A DNA stretch of 60,754 nucleotides from Nitrospirota bacterium. GTDB taxonomy: Bacteria; Nitrospirota; Thermodesulfovibrionia; Thermodesulfovibrionales; UBA9159. A program made the translations under genes and the position numbers. The DNA is taken from NCBI GenBank assembly GCA_023475105.1, contig JAMCWJ010000037.1:1-60754 (forward strand), written 5' to 3'. Shown here in pieces: positions 7,131-15,102 of this stretch; positions within the stretch are counted from its first letter, which is position 1, and every line of letters begins with the position of its first letter. The notes under the pieces are model-generated. The model did not search any database, was not told where the DNA came from, and saw only the letters and a program-made list of their open reading frames with translations.

Positions 7131-9088
7131 ACCGACTTTCCGGTGAGAGGGCCACCTACCTGAGACATTCGGCCTATCAGAGAATCGACTGGTATCCCTG
7201 GTCGGAAGAGGCTTTCGAAAGGGCAAAGGCTGAGGACCGCCCCGTATTCCTCAGCTCCGGAGCCATATGGTGCCATTGGTGCCATGTGATGGCGAAGGAG
7301 TGCTTCGAAGATGACGAAGTGATCGCCCTTCTGAACGCCAATTGCATCAATATAAAGCTGGACAGGGACGAGCGGCCCGACATAGACAGGATCTACCAGA
7401 AGGCGGTGGCGACTATGGGAGCAGGGGGAGGGTGGCCGTTGAGCGTCTTCCTTACCCCCGACAAGGAGCCCTTTTTCGGGGGGACTTATTTCCCTCCCGA
7501 AGACGGCATGGGGCGGCCCGGGTTCAAGAAAGTAATACGGACGGTCGTTGAATTCTATAAATCGCGAAAGGGAGAGATCTCCGAATACGTCCAAAGGCTT
7601 ATGGAGTTTCTCAAACCCGAGGCATTCGCTCCGGAGAAGGTGGACGGGGCCTACGTCGACGAAGGCGAAGCAGCGATCCTGTCCGAGTTCGATGCGCAGA
7701 ACGGGGGGTTCGCATCTGCGCCGAAGTTTCCGATGCCGGGAGCGCTCGAATTCCTGATGGGCCGGCACTTCCTGACGCGTAGTGAAGCGACAGGGTATGC
7801 CGTGAAGAAGACCCTGCTGGCGATGGCGAAGGGCGGTTTCCACGACCATCTGGGGGGCGGGTTTCACCGGTATTCGGTCGACGAAGCGTGGGCGATACCT
7901 CACTTTGAAAAGATGGCCGACGACAATGCCTGGCTCCTGAGGAATTATAGTGAGGCGTACGGCCTGTTCGGGCACGGGTACTTCAGGGATGTGGCAGAAG
8001 ATATCATACGGTTTGTGAGGGACGTATTGTCCGATCCGGAGGGTGGCTTCTTCTCGAGCCAGGACGCCGATGTCACCCCTGAAGACGAAGGCGGGTACTT
8101 CACCTGGAGTGAAGAAGAGTTCAAGAAGGCGCTGAACGACGAAGAATACCGGATTCTCTCGCTCCATCTCCTGCACGAGAGGGGCTCGATGCATCACGAC
8201 CGGTCGAAGAAGGTGCTCTCCGTCGCAAGAGAGCCCGAGGAAATCGCGCGCGCGACGGGAGTCGACGCGGAGCGCGTGCGTCAGATCATCAGCGCCGGCA
8301 AAGAGAAACTCCTCAGAGCCAGGTCCGGAAGAGAAGCGCCGCTTGTCGACAGGACTTTCTATACGTCACTGAATGGAATGCTCGTTTCCGCACATCTGAA
8401 GGCCTCCAGGTCGCTCGGGGATGAGCAGGCGAGGGACGCCGCCCTCAGGAGCCTCGCGAGGATACTCGGAACTCACGTCAGCCGGAGTGAACTCCTTCAT
8501 ACGGAGGGCGTGAAGGCCTTGCTCGACGACTATGTCCACCTGATCGATGCCTGCATCGCGGCCTATGAGGTGACGGGCGACCTCGTTTACCGCGCTCGGG
8601 CGGGGGAGTTCATGGAGCAGTGCATCGCTCGTTTCTGGGACAAGAAAGGAGGGGGTTTCTTCGATACCGACTATGAACTTGCCGGGGTAAGACTCAAGGG
8701 CATCGAGGACATTCCTCATCCTTCGGCAAACTCCCTTGCTGTCATCAACCTGCTCAAACTTTCCTATGCGCCCGGGGGCGAGCAATACTACCGGTACGCA
8801 CAGACCGCGCTGGAGTCCTTTTCACTGAGGGCGAAGGACATGGGAATTCATTCCGGATATTTTCTGCGTGCCGTGAATGACTCTTTCACCATGATCAGGC
8901 TTCATCTCGAGACTCCGCCCGGAAGCCCTCTTGCAAAGGCAGCCCTTGCAAGCCCAAATCCCTTTATCACCATCACTTATGGAGAGGACAGGGGCCTGGT
9001 CACTCCCTGCGGCAGGGGGTCCTGCTATGAAGCGATCTCTTCTCCTGAAGCCCTCAGAGACTTTCTCGGGAAACCGCCGCGCCCGTAG
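7127..9088 (+). CDS. DUF255 thioredoxin-domain protein (YyaL/SPATA20 family)
   Basis: 653 aa. The N-terminal thioredoxin-like domain has the family's WCHWCHVM signature (C49 and C52) and GGWPLSVFLTPD. The rest is an alpha-toroid domain like N-acylglucosamine 2-epimerases, with GGFHDHLGGGFHRYSVD and PHFEKMADDNA. The function of the family is not established. Length is slightly under the usual 670-690 residues, but both ends look intact. It begins within the stop codon of the DRTGG protein, forming a three-gene unit with the acyl-CoA synthetase upstream. Nothing in the sequence explains why these three would act together. Confidence 0.9.
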   Translation: MNRLSGERATYLRHSAYQRIDWYPWSEEAFERAKAEDRPVFLSSGAIWCHWCHVMAKECFEDDEVIALLNANCINIKLDRDERPDIDRIYQKAVATMGAGGGWPLSVFLTPDKEPFFGGTYFPPEDGMGRPGFKKVIRTVVEFYKSRKGEISEYVQRLMEFLKPEAFAPEKVDGAYVDEGEAAILSEFDAQNGGFASAPKFPMPGALEFLMGRHFLTRSEATGYAVKKTLLAMAKGGFHDHLGGGFHRYSVDEAWAIPHFEKMADDNAWLLRNYSEAYGLFGHGYFRDVAEDIIRFVRDVLSDPEGGFFSSQDADVTPEDEGGYFTWSEEEFKKALNDEEYRILSLHLLHERGSMHHDRSKKVLSVAREPEEIARATGVDAERVRQIISAGKEKLLRARSGREAPLVDRTFYTSLNGMLVSAHLKASRSLGDEQARDAALRSLARILGTHVSRSELLHTEGVKALLDDYVHLIDACIAAYEVTGDLVYRARAGEFMEQCIARFWDKKGGGFFDTDYELAGVRLKGIEDIPHPSANSLAVINLLKLSYAPGGEQYYRYAQTALESFSLRAKDMGIHSGYFLRAVNDSFTMIRLHLETPPGSPLAKAALASPNPFITITYGEDRGLVTPCGRGSCYEAISSPEALRDFLGKPPRP

Positions 9089-9139
9089 TCCGTCGCGTTT
9101 ATGGCGCGGCCGAAGCCGCTTGTCGCTCTCTACACCGCC

Positions 9140-9167
9140 TTGACAACTCGCGCAATTAGGGTAAGCT
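9140..9167 (+). promoter_or_regulatory. Possible promoter of superoxide dismutase gene
   Basis: TTGACA at 9140-9145, a 16-base spacer and TAAGCT at 9162-9167. The -35 is perfect but the -10 is weak (3 of 6). It lies about 100 bases before the ATG, leaving a long leader (9175-9269) in which I see no clear metal- or redox-responsive operator. Confidence 0.35.
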
Positions 9168-9269
9168 TAGTGCAAGGACCGCAAAGCGCCCGGTTCACTG
9201 CGGGAGATACTATCTTTCAGACTGTTCTGTGATGCGGAAAAAGGCGAACAGAAAAAGGAGGAGAAGAAA

Positions 9270-9848
9270 ATGGCATATGCTGCAAAGGACTACGCTGAAC
9301 TGATCGGGATGGAGGGCTTCAGCGAAACGCTCCTGAGAAATCATTTCACGCTATACCAGGGATATGTGAGCAACACGAACAAGGAACTCGAAATCCTCGG
9401 TGCTATGCTGAAAGAGGGCAGGACTTCCACACCGGAATACGCCGAGCTCAAGCGGAGGCTCGGATGGGAGTTCAACGGGATGAGGCTTCATGAATATTAT
9501 TTCGAGAATCTCGGAGGTAAAGGCGGCATAGACGAGGGGGGAAAGCTTGCCGGAAAACTTGCGGCCGATTTCGGCAGCCTTGCGGATTGGGAAAAGGATT
9601 TCAGGGCGACAGGGGCTATGCGCGGTATCGGCTGGGCAGTGTTGTACCAGGACACCTCGAACGGCAGACTTATCAACTTCTGGATAAATGAGCATGACGT
9701 CTCGCATCCGGCCGGCGGCAATCCCCTTTTGATCATGGACGTATTCGAACATGCCTTTATGCTCGATTACGGCCTGAAGCGTGCAGATTACATAGAAGCC
9801 TTTTTCAGGAACATAGACTGGAGGACCGTCGAGTCGAGACTGAAGTAG
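9270..9848 (+). CDS. Fe/Mn-family superoxide dismutase
   Basis: 192 aa, cytoplasmic, no signal peptide. It converts superoxide to oxygen and hydrogen peroxide. The four metal ligands are visible as H25 (RNHFTLYQGY), H74 (RLHEYYFENL), D157 and H161 (MDVFEHAFMLDYG). The second-sphere region reads NEHDVSHPAGG rather than the usual Gln-bearing AGTP or QDSP loops, so metal preference cannot be called and the protein belongs to a divergent subgroup. An AGGAGG-type site (AAAGGAGGAGAAGAAA) precedes the ATG. It stands alone, convergent with nth. It suggests occasional oxygen exposure of an otherwise anaerobic-looking organism. Confidence 0.9.
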   Translation: MAYAAKDYAELIGMEGFSETLLRNHFTLYQGYVSNTNKELEILGAMLKEGRTSTPEYAELKRRLGWEFNGMRLHEYYFENLGGKGGIDEGGKLAGKLAADFGSLADWEKDFRATGAMRGIGWAVLYQDTSNGRLINFWINEHDVSHPAGGNPLLIMDVFEHAFMLDYGLKRADYIEAFFRNIDWRTVESRLK

Positions 9849-9896
9849 CGGGCCCGGCGTTCGGCAGAAGCCGATCCCCTTTCCGGATAGGATTTC

Positions 9897-10529
9897 TTAT
9901 AGGTCTCGCGAAGGACAGATGCTATACAGGGGACATTCCTTGTGCTTCGGCTTTCTTGCCTGGCAAATCTCCCGCCCGTGAAGGATGAGAAGATGGGAGA
10001 AGGGACCCCATTGCTTCCGGGGCACGATCGCCATGAGATCTCTCTCGACTTTCAGCGGGTCTTCATTCCTCGTAAGGCCGAGCCGGTAAGCGACGCGTTT
10101 CACGTGGGTGTCCACTGCAATTCCTTCATGGAGGCCGAAGGCGTTTGACAGCACGATATTGGCTGTCTTGCGGGCAACCCCCGGAAGACTAGTGAGCTCA
10201 TCCATCGTCTTCGGGACTTCAGAGTGGAATTTCTCGACGATAATGCGCGCCGCCTCCCGGATGTGCTTTGCCTTGGTTCTGTAAAAATTTATCGAACTCA
10301 CATCTTTGCCGAGAGTTTCGATGGGCGCATCCGCGTAATCCTTTATGCACGCGTACTTCATGAACAGCCCTTCTGTAACCTTGTTCACGTGGGCATCCGT
10401 CGTCTGTGCGGAGAGGATCGTCGCTACGAGAAGCTCGAAAGGATTTCTGAAGTTGAGGGCAGTCTTCGCATGAGGGTATTGCTTCTTCAGTCTCCGTAGC
10501 ACCTCCAGGGCTTGATCCTTCACGTCCAT
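9897..10529 (-). CDS. nth: Endonuclease III, DNA glycosylase/AP lyase, with variant Fe-S ligand set
   Basis: 210 aa base-excision-repair enzyme that removes oxidised pyrimidines. The helix-hairpin-helix LPGVARKTA carries the catalytic lysine K121, and D140 in VDTHVKR is the catalytic aspartate. The C-terminal [4Fe-4S] motif is normally C-x6-C-x2-C-x5-C. Here it reads C189, H196, C199, C205, with the codon CAC giving His in the second position. All other residues look conserved, so the protein is probably active. The start ATG is preceded by AGGAAGG (minus strand). It is convergent with the superoxide dismutase gene; the 48 bases between hold no clear terminator. Confidence 0.95.
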   Translation of the reverse strand: MDVKDQALEVLRRLKKQYPHAKTALNFRNPFELLVATILSAQTTDAHVNKVTEGLFMKYACIKDYADAPIETLGKDVSSINFYRTKAKHIREAARIIVEKFHSEVPKTMDELTSLPGVARKTANIVLSNAFGLHEGIAVDTHVKRVAYRLGLTRNEDPLKVERDLMAIVPRKQWGPFSHLLILHGREICQARKPKHKECPLYSICPSRDL

Positions 10530-10966
10530 TTCATTTTCCTTCCTGTCTATCAGAATACAGCCTTATATCGCCGAAGGCAAGTGGAGGGACAGAGGTCCTG
10601 TTTTCATTCTCGCTCCGCTCCTAAGACATAATTGATATCGCAAACGGGGGCAGAGCATCCCTCAAAGCCTTTTAAGGCGATAGGCTCTGATCAGCGCATG
10701 GCGTCAGGTTTGCAGTACTTCACCGGATGGTAATTTGCACTTCCCCAAAAGTTGCGTGACTTCCGATGCCGTAAGGAATCGCCGCAAAAGTCTTTTCGGA
10801 CTACCCTGCCCGCCTCGCCAGTCTTCTTTCTTCTGAGGTATCGGCGGGATAGAGTCCCCGTGTTCATTCTCGCTCCATTGCCTCTTTATTATCTATAGAT
10901 ATACACCTGCTTGAATCGGCAAATGTGATGGAGAAGGATATTCCGATAGGGCGATGAAGCTCAAAG
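10530..10966. other. Intergenic region, no gene recognised
   Basis: About 440 bases between divergent nth and the thioredoxin-CcdA fusion. No reading frame looks like a protein in either strand, and no tRNA or riboswitch pattern was seen. The only structure I noticed is a 14-base direct repeat (TTCATTCTCGCTCC) at 10603-10616 and 10863-10876, plus a small hairpin GCCT-TTTA-AGGC near 10667. An undetected small RNA is possible but unsupported. Confidence 0.5.
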
Positions 10967-10975
10967 TGCTATAAT
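10967..10975 (+). promoter_or_regulatory. Extended -10 promoter element
   Basis: TG-C-TATAAT (TG at 10967-10968, TATAAT at 10970-10975), a consensus extended -10 box without a recognisable -35. The transcript start would fall near 10982, only a few bases before the ATG at 10990. Confidence 0.5.
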
Positions 10976-10989
10976 TTGAGGTGAGGGCG

Positions 10990-12456
10990 ATGGCTGAGAA
11001 GAGAAGAAAAACAATAATCCTCTGCGCAGCTCTGGCGTTCCTCCTTCTGACAGGAACGCTTGGCGCCGCGGACGCGGGGGACAAGGTCCTTCTCTTTTTC
11101 TTTTGGGGAAATGGATGCCCTCATTGCGAGCGCGAGAAAGCATTTCTTACGCGAATCGAGAAGAAGTATCCGGAAGTCGAAATACAATCATATGAAGTCT
11201 GGTATCACGTTGAAAATGCAGCACTGTTCGCGCAGTTGGCTGCTTCTCACGGCAGGAAGCCCGAAGGGGTACCTGCCGTCTTCATCGGCAACTTCGAGCC
11301 GATTATAGGATATCTGAGTGAGGAGGTGACGGGAAAAACAATAGAGGAAAAGGTCGCATATTGTGTTGCGCATGGATGCAGAAGTCCTGCGGACAGATTG
11401 CACGGAACCGCCCGGGAGAATGAGAAGGCAAAGGCAGAGACGGCCGGTCCGGCGGAGCAAGAGCCGCCGGCAGCAGCGAGGACCGAAGAAAAAACCCCGT
11501 CTGAGAGGCTATCGGGTCGGATCGCTGCGGGGGGTGGGACGGAGAGGGGCGGAAAAACTTCCCCCCGAACGCCCGCGCGTGTCGAGCCGCAAGGAATTGC
11601 ACGGGACGGACGAGGGACGATCCGACTCCCTTTTTTCGGCAGCATACCCTTCGAGAAGATGTCCTTGCCCCTCCTGACCGCGGTTATCGCGGGCATGGAC
11701 GGCTTTAATCCTTGCGCCTTTTTTGTGCTCTTTCTTCTGCTGAGCATTCTCGTATATGCCCGATCGAGAAAAGTGATGCTGCTCGTCGGAGGCACCTTCG
11801 TCTTCTTCTCCGGATTCATCTATTTTCTTTTCATGTCCGCATGGCTGAATATTTTTCTCCTCTTCGGCCGGCTCAGGGCGATAACAATCGTCGCAGGCGT
11901 GATCGCCCTGATGATCGCCGCGATCAACATTAAGGACTTTTTCTATTTTAAAAAAGGGGTTTCCCTTGTCATTCCCGACATGGCAAGGCCGAAGCTGTTC
12001 GACCGTGCGAGGGGTCTCCTCAAGAAGACCTCCCTGCCTTCGATGCTTGCGGGAACGGTGATACTCGCGATAGCGGCAAATACGTACGAACTTCTCTGCA
12101 CGGCGGGCTTTCCTATGGTCTATACGCGGGCATTGACCCTGCGTGAGCTCTCTGCATCCCAGTATTATCTATACCTCGGTCTCTACAACGTAATTTATGT
12201 TATCCCTCTATCGGTGATTGTGGTGATCTTCGTCGTCACCCTCGGGGCTCGAAAGTTCACGGAATGGCAGGGACAGGTCTTGAAGCTTGTCTCGGGCATG
12301 ATGATGCTCTTCCTCGGCGCCGTACTGCTGCTTGAGCCTTCGCTGCTGAATCACGCGGCCGTGTCCGGCGGACTGCTCGCCGTTTCACTTGTTTCGTCAG
12401 GTATGATAATCCTCGTCTGGAAGAAATTGAACAAATCGCAGGGCAACCGACTATAA
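10990..12456 (+). CDS. Thioredoxin-like domain fused to CcdA/DsbD-type membrane electron carrier
   Basis: 488 aa. A signal peptide (MAEKRRKT then a hydrophobic stretch to about residue 26) leads to a thioredoxin-like domain with GCPHC (C43, C46). A low-complexity Pro/Glu/Arg linker of about 80 residues follows. The second half has at least six membrane segments of the CcdA/DsbD beta type, with its redox cysteines in FNPCAFF and YELLCTAGFP. It probably carries reducing power across the membrane to the fused periplasmic thioredoxin domain, for cytochrome c or disulfide maturation. GTG at 10981 is an alternative start, but GAGGTGAGGG at 10978-10987 fits the ATG better. No cytochrome genes lie nearby, so its partner is unknown. 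Confidence 0.85.
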   Translation: MAEKRRKTIILCAALAFLLLTGTLGAADAGDKVLLFFFWGNGCPHCEREKAFLTRIEKKYPEVEIQSYEVWYHVENAALFAQLAASHGRKPEGVPAVFIGNFEPIIGYLSEEVTGKTIEEKVAYCVAHGCRSPADRLHGTARENEKAKAETAGPAEQEPPAAARTEEKTPSERLSGRIAAGGGTERGGKTSPRTPARVEPQGIARDGRGTIRLPFFGSIPFEKMSLPLLTAVIAGMDGFNPCAFFVLFLLLSILVYARSRKVMLLVGGTFVFFSGFIYFLFMSAWLNIFLLFGRLRAITIVAGVIALMIAAINIKDFFYFKKGVSLVIPDMARPKLFDRARGLLKKTSLPSMLAGTVILAIAANTYELLCTAGFPMVYTRALTLRELSASQYYLYLGLYNVIYVIPLSVIVVIFVVTLGARKFTEWQGQVLKLVSGMMMLFLGAVLLLEPSLLNHAAVSGGLLAVSLVSSGMIILVWKKLNKSQGNRL

Positions 12457-12630
12457 GGTCGGGCAGTGAAACCCTTTCCGACGGTCTCGCCTGCTTACGG
12501 GATTCGCGATACGCTTTTGGGAGCCCAAAAAATGTTTTAAGCAATCTTTTGCGCATGATACAATAAAAGAAGGGAATGGGAAGAACCCATTTTCCAAGAT
12601 GCAGACTATGCGGAAAGAAGGTAAAAAGAG

Positions 12631-13151
12631 ATGAAAGGATTGATTTTAAGCGCAGATAATTTCGAGGATACCGAACTGCTTGTTCCCTATTACCGGTTCC
12701 GGGAGGAGGGAATCGATGCAGAGATCGCTTCGATAATGCAAGGGAAAATAAAGGGAAAACATGCCTATGAAGTGGACGTAGACAGGACGCTGAGAGAGGT
12801 CGACCCTGGCAAGTATGATTTTTTGTTTCTGCCTGGGGGTAGGGCGCCGGAGACGCTCAGGAAAGATGAGGAGGCGCTCGAGATAGCGAGATATTTCTTC
12901 GTAAAGAACAAGCCCGTCTTTGCGATATGCCATGGCCCGCAGATCCTCATAAGTGCAGGTCTTCTGAAGGGAAGACACGCTACCTGTTACAAATCGGTTG
13001 CAGAAGAGATGAAGAACTCCGGGGTCTTTACGAAGACAAAGAGGTGATTGTCGATCGAAACCTGGTGACGTCGAGGCAGCCTTCGGACCTTCCTGCGTTT
13101 CTCCGGGAGGTGGTTAGGCAATTAAGACTGGTAATGCAGAAGGCTGCGTGA
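12631..13151 (+). pseudogene. pfpI: DJ-1/PfpI-family protein, frameshifted
   Basis: PfpI/DJ-1 proteins act as glyoxalases, deglycases or chaperones. The first frame (12631-13047) encodes LILSADNFEDTE, FLFLPGG and the nucleophile elbow AICHGP (C100-H101). It goes out of frame at about 13021. The expected C-terminus (DKEVIVDRNLVTSRQPSDLPAF) continues in another frame to the TGA at 13149-13151. Adding one G to the GGGG run at 13021-13024 joins the two into a normal-length protein of about 173 aa. This is either a real one-base deletion or a homopolymer error. A leader hairpin (AATGGG/CCCATT near 12575-12591) and TACAAT at 12559-12564 lie upstream. I saw nothing else in 12457-12630. Confidence 0.8.
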
Positions 13152-13860
13152 CCCTGCCCTGTATTTTACATAGTACAAGGCAAGGGGTATGGACTGCGGT
13201 AACGACTTGATTTTATGTCGTTTTAGGTCAGGCTCGCTTTACTGGGCCGTAGGGCAGGCGACGACGGAGGTGTAGGTCTTTTTTCTACAGTAAGATCAGC
13301 CTTCATCCGACACGGCCATTTTGTAAAGAGGTATATCGTGACGCTGGGATAAGCCGATCCACGCATTCTTCCATGTTCTCAGACGAAACTTGTCATCCTC
13401 ATGTAATGGATGATATTAGCCAGTTAATACCTGTTTTTTACTGCATAGCTCGTGACATTCCTGCCAAAAGACCACCTGTGATGCGCGAGAGTCGCTTTGT
13501 TAGCACCAAAGTTTGTCGACCCGGAGGAACGCGCGCATCCGGTGGAAAATGAGACGATCGTCCCGAGAGGAAATGGCGGCAGTCCGGAACCGTTGGAAGG
13601 GGATGAGGCGACAACGATTCAAAGTGATGTCTAAAGGGAACCAGGGATGGATGCGGAAGGGTGAATGGAAAGAACTTCAAGTTTGCTGCCGACGGAAGGC
13701 ATTTTACATAATATATCTTATCAGACATACTATCCAAACAGCAATTGTGAATAAAATGTTATTAATTGACAAGAAAACATGCCGGATCGGCATTCCCTCT
13801 ATGGTTTGCACGGATATGAGCAGGAATTAGGCAGATTAAGAAAGCTTAATAAACGGCCTG
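13152..13860. other. Long intergenic stretch without a recognisable gene
   Basis: About 700 bases between convergent pfpI and mtaB. The second half is clearly AT-rich compared with its surroundings. Small open frames exist (for example TTG at 13497 giving about 45 codons), but none has a ribosome-binding site or a familiar motif. One hairpin, GTAG/CTAC around a T-rich loop, lies near 13273-13289. I found no tRNA, repeat array or transposase remnant. Confidence 0.5.
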
Positions 13861-15102
13861 TTATGCATCTTCTATGAGCTCTCCGAGGAGTGGCTCTTTT
13901 CCGATGCCGTTTATCCTTACAACGACAATATCTTTCCCTAAGGGACGCTGCAGATGCACCCTTACTTTCAGGTAGTTCCCGGTTGTGCCGACAAAGCAAT
14001 CCTCATTCAGTCTCTCTTCGATAAGCAGATCAAGCCTTCTGCCGATCTGCTGAGACATAAAGGCCTTTCTCTTAGCCTCGGATAGTGCCCGGAGCGAAGC
14101 GCACCGCTCCTTTTTTTCAGCCGCATCGACTTTCGCCGTCATGAGTGAAGCGGGGGTACCCGGCCGGTCCGAATAGGGAAAGACGTGCAGATACGAAATC
14201 GGAAGCCTTTCAATAAGGTTTTTCGTCTTTGCAAATTGGTCTGCTCCCTCCCCGGGGAAGCCGCCTATAACATCGGTACCAAGCCCAATCTCAGGAAACC
14301 TTCTACGTATGCGGTGTATGCCCGTTGAGAAGTCGCGGGATGTGTAGCCTCTCTTCATCTTCACCAGAATCTCGTCATCACCGCTTTGTAGAGGAATATG
14401 CAGATGCTTGCAAATTCTTCCATCTGAAAGGATTTCGAGGAGCTCGTCGTCGATTTCCCCTATTTCGAGCGAGCTCAGCCTTATTCTAGCTATTTTTGTT
14501 CTAGAGAGAACGCATTTTAGAAGATATGAAAGTGATATCTTAGGTCTTAAGTCATAACCATAAGTTCCCAAATGAATCCCTGTCATTACAAGCTCCCGGT
14601 GATTATCGGAGATCTCTTCTACGGTCGCGATTATCTGTCCGGGATCGACGCTTCTAGATCTTCCCCTTGCTCTCGGTATCACGCAGTAACTGCATGCATT
14701 GTTGCAGCCGTCCTGCACTTTCAGAAAGAACCTGCTCTTTGAATACGAGCCCACATTTAATGAAACAGGTGAGAAATTATCAGTTAACATTCCGACAATA
14801 CGAGACTTATTGTAGTTTTCAACTACTGCTTTTACTCCGTCCATTTCCCTGACCGCATTTGCGTTAAGTTCTGCATAACACCCTGTCACTATTACGTCGG
14901 AGACACTCCTCGACGCCCTTCGTATCATCTGCCTTGACTGATAATCGCTCTTAGAAGTGACTGAGCAGGTATTTACGATGCAGAGGTCCGGCTCATCGCA
15001 AAGGTCGACAATTTCGCAGCCGTTTCCGCGCAGACCGGCCTCTATGAGCGTGCTTTCTGCCTGATTCGCTTTGCAACCCAACGTGATGATAGCTACCTTC
15101 AC
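13861..15102 (-). CDS. mtaB: tRNA t6A37 methylthiotransferase MtaB
   Basis: 413 aa radical SAM methylthiotransferase converting t6A to ms2t6A at tRNA position 37. The N-terminal MTTase domain starts VAIITLGCKANQAES with its three Cys ligands. The radical SAM motif is GCNNACSYC, and a TRAM domain closes the protein. The LGCKxNQ start and length distinguish MtaB from MiaB and RimO. It starts at GTG (15102) that overlaps the miaB stop (GTGA), so the two are coupled. Parts of the gene are well below the local GC level (roughly one-third GC over 14521-14580), unlike miaB next door. Confidence 0.92.
   Translation of the reverse strand: MKVAIITLGCKANQAESTLIEAGLRGNGCEIVDLCDEPDLCIVNTCSVTSKSDYQSRQMIRRASRSVSDVIVTGCYAELNANAVREMDGVKAVVENYNKSRIVGMLTDNFSPVSLNVGSYSKSRFFLKVQDGCNNACSYCVIPRARGRSRSVDPGQIIATVEEISDNHRELVMTGIHLGTYGYDLRPKISLSYLLKCVLSRTKIARIRLSSLEIGEIDDELLEILSDGRICKHLHIPLQSGDDEILVKMKRGYTSRDFSTGIHRIRRRFPEIGLGTDVIGGFPGEGADQFAKTKNLIERLPISYLHVFPYSDRPGTPASLMTAKVDAAEKKERCASLRALSEAKRKAFMSQQIGRRLDLLIEERLNEDCFVGTTGNYLKVRVHLQRPLGKDIVVVRINGIGKEPLLGELIEDA

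Noticed and set aside
10603..10876. 14-base direct repeat in the nth upstream gap as an attachment site or transposon scar
   Set aside because: No integrase, transposase or inverted ends lie between the copies, and the 260-base interval has no gene.
13513..13830. 105-codon plus-strand frame
   Set aside because: Very basic, low-quality composition, no ribosome-binding site and no motif; typical of non-coding AT/purine-rich DNA.
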